A DNA stretch of 64,000 nucleotides from Bacteroidales bacterium. Its GTDB lineage: Bacteria; Bacteroidota; Bacteroidia; Bacteroidales; VadinHA17. This document shows positions 61,034 through 64,000 of the stretch, in pieces; position 1 is the first letter of the stretch, and every line of letters begins with the position of its first letter. Under the pieces are notes generated by a model. That model had not been told where the DNA came from. It saw nothing but the letters and a program-made list of their open reading frames with translations, and did no database searches. The position numbers were made by a program, and so were the translations under genes. Location of the stretch: contig JARKQN010000029.1 of assembly GCA_029974835.1 (NCBI GenBank), positions 1 through 64,000 of the forward strand, written 5' to 3'.

Positions 61034-62589
61034 GACAGTGGTTCGAGAAAAACTATCGGCAGAATCATTTCCTGCATCGAAACACCTCCGTGCTGAAATG
61101 TATCCCTGTAATATGCCGCGTATTGGTTAAATTTATTCTGGTAGACAAGGTAATCACGGTTTAATGCAAAAATAAAACGTGAACTGATATTTGTCGAAGG
61201 GAGAAAAGCCTTCTGAGGATTTGCAACTTCAAAAACCGAAGAAGATTCGTAAGCCAGGTTCCTCCCTGTTTTGTATCTCAGGCTTGGTGATGATTCCCTG
61301 TCACCAACAACCCGGACAGGGTTTTTAACCTTTATTGAACCGTGGTCGGTGGTCAAAACAACCCTTGCACCGTTCTGCGATATCATTCTGATCAGTTCGT
61401 AAATGGGGGAGTGAATAAACCACGATCTTGTGATGTTCCTGAATGCCCTTTCATCCGTGGCCAGGTCACGTATCACACCCGACTCGGTACGTGCGTGGGA
61501 GAGTATGTCCACAAAATTATATACAAGGATATTCAGGTTGTTCTTTACCAGCTGTCCGAACCTTTCATTCACTTTCCTGCCTTCCTGGCTGTTGTTGATT
61601 TTATGGTAGCTCCATTTCAGGCCGGGAGCGGAAAGGGATATCATCCTTCTGATGAAATCCTCCTCATAGATGTTTTTCCCTTCTTCATCAATATAATCAG
61701 GAATCCACTTACCGGGCATGGTTTTCGATATAGCCAGGGGCATAAGGCCTGAAAAAACTGCATTACGTGCGAATTGTGTTGTTGTGGGTAATATGCTGGT
61801 ATAGAGAAGTTCTCCGGTTACTCTCATCAAACCCGAGATCTCAGGCTCTGCAATTTTCCACTGGTCGTAGCGCAGGTTATCGATAAGTATCATAAACAAA
61901 GGAGTTCCTCCGGCAGCGGCGGGCAGAATAATCTTTTCCATCAGCCGGTGCGACATAAGTGGTGCATCTTCTGTACCGGGGGTTAACCATGACAGGTAGT
62001 TTTTTGCCACAAACCGGCAGAATGCACTCTCTGCACCGGCTACCTGGTCATTGAGTATCTCATGCATTCCCGGATCATTGCTTTTATCCAGCTCCAGTTC
62101 CCAGTAGGTTAGCTTCCTGTAAATATTGTACCAGTCGTCAATTGAAACAGCCCTGTTTATCATTCCGGAAATCTCCGTGAATTCCTGCCTGTAACCTGTG
62201 GTTGTTATTTCTGTTACAAGGCGTTTCTGGTCAAGGTTCTTTTTCAGGGCAAGGAGAACCTGGTTGGGCTTGACGGGTTTGATGAGGTAATCTGCAATTT
62301 CCGACCCTATGGCTTCTTCCATTAAAGCTTCCTCTTCACTTTTTGTGACCATTACCACCGGTAAACCCGGCCTTATCCTTTTTATCTGTCTGAGGGTTTC
62401 GATGCCGCTGAGACCGGGCATGTGCTCATCGAGCAGCACAAGGTCGTAAAGATTTTTTCTTACAAGATCTGTTGCGTCGTTTCCGTTTGTGCAGGTCTCT
62501 ACCTCGTATCCTTTGCCCGTCAGAAAATATATGTGCGGGCGAAGGATTTCAATTTCGTCATCAATCCAGAGTATTTTGGATTTTTTCAT
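61030..62589 (-). CDS. porX: T9SS regulator PorX: response regulator with alkaline-phosphatase-like effector
   Basis: A 519-residue two-component regulator. The receiver domain (1-120) has the acidic pair Asp10-Asp11, phosphorylation site Asp54 in VLLDEHMPG, Thr82 and Lys104. A helical bundle (about 125-205) links to a PglZ/alkaline-phosphatase-type domain with the nucleophile position Thr271 in LPTTTQFARNAVFSG, metal ligands IDNLRYDQW (Asp237) and LTTDHGSIKV. In P. gingivalis PorX acts with the PorY kinase and the sigma factor SigP to control T9SS genes and hydrolyses oligonucleotides. PorY and SigP are not in this window. porW lies 12 bases upstream. Confidence 0.95.
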   Translation of the reverse strand: MKKSKILWIDDEIEILRPHIYFLTGKGYEVETCTNGNDATDLVRKNLYDLVLLDEHMPGLSGIETLRQIKRIRPGLPVVMVTKSEEEALMEEAIGSEIADYLIKPVKPNQVLLALKKNLDQKRLVTEITTTGYRQEFTEISGMINRAVSIDDWYNIYRKLTYWELELDKSNDPGMHEILNDQVAGAESAFCRFVAKNYLSWLTPGTEDAPLMSHRLMEKIILPAAAGGTPLFMILIDNLRYDQWKIAEPEISGLMRVTGELLYTSILPTTTQFARNAVFSGLMPLAISKTMPGKWIPDYIDEEGKNIYEEDFIRRMISLSAPGLKWSYHKINNSQEGRKVNERFGQLVKNNLNILVYNFVDILSHARTESGVIRDLATDERAFRNITRSWFIHSPIYELIRMISQNGARVVLTTDHGSIKVKNPVRVVGDRESSPSLRYKTGRNLAYESSSVFEVANPQKAFLPSTNISSRFIFALNRDYLVYQNKFNQYAAYYRDTFQHGGVSMQEMILPIVFLEPLS

Positions 62590-62601
62590 TAACCGTGGTA
62601 T

Positions 62602-64000
62602 TTATTTTTTACCGGCAGCCTCCGGATAGTTCTCCAGGAAAAACACATTGTACCTCTCGGGGTTTTTATCTTTTTCGAGAGCTTCCATGTTTTTTGTTCC
62701 GATCAGGAACCTGATCATTTTTGCGCCAGTCTGGTTGCGCACTTCGCTTTCGACCCGGAGGCCCAGGTAATATTCGAGAGCCTCGGAAAGATCCTTAAAG
62801 CCCGACACTGTGATCATGATATATTTGTCGTCAACAAGAGTGCCGGAAGTCCTGAAATTGCGGTTTGTGTATTTGTCTATATTGTAGCTGATAATGTCAA
62901 ACGTAGCCTGGTTGATGTTAAATGCGGGATCCATAATTATAAGGGCGAAGAGATGCGGAGATGCCTTATTATCTATGTAAATCTCCCTTGCAACCTCTTT
63001 CTCTTCTTCAATCTTAAGCTCCGGGATTTCCTGGTCGAGGAAGGCGATCAATTCGGCTGCCCTGTCTGCTTCGGGAGTGCCGGGCCAAAGTTTTACGAGA
63101 TCGGAGAGCTCGCCTCGGAAGGATTTTTCGTCCGATAACTTTGCAGTACAGTAACTTTTCAGCAGAACGAATTTCGGAGTGAGCTCATGCTTCGGGTATT
63201 TTTCAATTCCTGCTTCACAGAGGCTGCGGGAAAGGCTGAAATCACCTGAAGTATAGGCATTATATGCTTCGGTATAAAGTCTTTCTGCCTCTTTTGCCAC
63301 CGCATTACGTTTGGTATAATAATCAGGATCTGTTATTGATTTTGTAAATTCATTATCGGGGTATTTCTCAATAAGTCTTTGTCTGTACACTTCCGCCATC
63401 TGGTTGTTGTTATCATCCCGGTATATTTTATAGATATTGTACAGAGCCTCAGGTTCTGTTTCATTTCCCGGGAAGCGTCGCGAGATTGTTTCCAGGGTTT
63501 CAACAGCACGTTTTCTGTCGGAGAAATTCTCATAGTATATTTTACCAGCTTCAAGAAGTGCCAGGGCTGTTTTCTGGTCGGATATTTTAATAAGGGAATC
63601 GGTTAAAGGCAGATCCTTAAGGTAGAATTCCGGTGTTTTATTGTCGGCAATCTTTATTGAGTCCTGTTTCCGGCCATTCCCGTTTTCACCTGATCTTTCC
63701 TGCTGTTCTCCGGGAGTGATTCTTCCCTTGTTCAGGCGCCTCCAGTTGTCTTCAAGCTTTCTGTCGCCCCATCTTCTCCGGAATTCGGTCCGTCCGAAGG
63801 TCAGGGCAGCCTGATTGTAGAAATACCATTTTCCTTCCTGCTCAATATTACCCTGGAACCTTCTTTCGTTTTCGTAATACTGGCCCAGGTTGTACCTGTC
63901 GCCCATAGTCTGACCTGCTGCTGCAGCCTCTGCTTCAGCTCTCCTTACATTGTCTATTATTGAGGCGATCAGAAGGCTCCTGTCGGCAGGGCTCATTGCG
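62602..64000 (-). CDS. porW: PorW/SprE-type TPR lipoprotein (partial, 5' end outside window)
   Basis: The visible 466 residues are the C-terminal part of a long protein whose frame stays open to the window's right edge. TPR-like helices (KIYYENFSDRKRAVETLETISRRFPGNETEPEALYNIYKIYRDD, then AYNAYTSGDFSLSRSLCEAGIEKYPKHELTPKFVLLKSYC) are followed by a terminal domain (SPHLFALIIMDPAFNINQATFDIISYNIDKY...YYLGLRVESEVRNQ) characteristic of PorW/SprE. PorW links the GldK/N ring to the translocon and is needed for T9SS secretion. The family has about 850-900 residues, so roughly half is missing. It precedes porX by 12 bases, which supports the name. Confidence 0.85.
   Translation of the reverse strand, partial: AMSPADRSLLIASIIDNVRRAEAEAAAAGQTMGDRYNLGQYYENERRFQGNIEQEGKWYFYNQAALTFGRTEFRRRWGDRKLEDNWRRLNKGRITPGEQQERSGENGNGRKQDSIKIADNKTPEFYLKDLPLTDSLIKISDQKTALALLEAGKIYYENFSDRKRAVETLETISRRFPGNETEPEALYNIYKIYRDDNNNQMAEVYRQRLIEKYPDNEFTKSITDPDYYTKRNAVAKEAERLYTEAYNAYTSGDFSLSRSLCEAGIEKYPKHELTPKFVLLKSYCTAKLSDEKSFRGELSDLVKLWPGTPEADRAAELIAFLDQEIPELKIEEEKEVAREIYIDNKASPHLFALIIMDPAFNINQATFDIISYNIDKYTNRNFRTSGTLVDDKYIMITVSGFKDLSEALEYYLGLRVESEVRNQTGAKMIRFLIGTKNMEALEKDKNPERYNVFFLENYPEAAGKK

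Noticed and set aside
1-64000. tRNA, rRNA, CRISPR arrays, insertion sequences or prophage
   Set aside because: Intergenic gaps are short and show no cloverleaf, repeat-spacer pattern, transposase or integrase; all long frames match chromosomal household or envelope genes.

Overview
The window looks like a chromosomal segment of a Bacteroidota bacterium, probably Bacteroidales or Marinilabiliales. The case rests on type IX secretion/gliding genes (gldA, porP, gldK-L-M-N, porX, porW/sprE), on families confined to this phylum (DUF4270, DUF4296, DUF4954, DUF5723, HU-CCDC81/SPOR), and on repeated TAnnTTTG promoter boxes, the -7 element of the Bacteroidota primary sigma factor. I see no rRNA, tRNA, CRISPR array, insertion sequence or phage gene. 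Gene density is very high: no gene-free stretch exceeds about 230 bases, and the longest gaps hold only candidate promoters.

Layout. 1-559 is the start of gldA (runs off the left edge). 762-7022 holds a sodium:solute symporter, a tandem universal stress protein, asnS-rpoN and a PAP2-like membrane protein. 7011-13251 (minus) is one tightly packed unit: rbfA, methyltransferase, a LolC/E-type permease fused to a DUF4296 lipoprotein domain, amidohydrolase, radical SAM enzyme, glycosyltransferase. trpS and a heme-type TonB receptor follow. 17132-23616 (plus) is a four-gene envelope cluster of poorly known proteins, then mlaF/mlaE-like lipid transporter genes and manC.

26382-35830 (minus) carries topA, a degenerate arginase-fold protein, and the T9SS core porP-gldK-gldL-gldM-gldN. 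A class A penicillin-binding protein, radA, a flippase-like protein and panD-panC follow, then (plus) an N-terminal-only starch-synthase-like protein, DUF4270, glmS and DUF4954. 48207-54298 (minus) is a nucleotide-sugar operon (wbpE-D-B-A, galE, rfbB) for a 2,3-diacetamido-glucuronate-type sugar and for dTDP-sugars.

54476-64000 holds an HU/SPOR membrane protein, metG, a DUF2846-like protein, LD-carboxypeptidase, alanine dehydrogenase, tsaE, porX and the C-terminal part of porW/sprE (runs off the right edge).

Taken together, most of the region serves the cell envelope: T9SS secretion and its regulation, surface polysaccharide precursors (manC, glmS, wbp genes, galE, rfbB), peptidoglycan (PBP1A, LdcA, SPOR) and lipid/lipoprotein trafficking (Lol-type permease, Mla), with translation genes (asnS, trpS, metG, rbfA, tsaE) between. 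No clearly new defence or mobile system is visible. The most unusual items are the permease-DUF4296 fusion, the pseudo-arginase beside the T9SS operon, the orphan starch-synthase N-domain and the uncharacterised 17132-23616 cluster.
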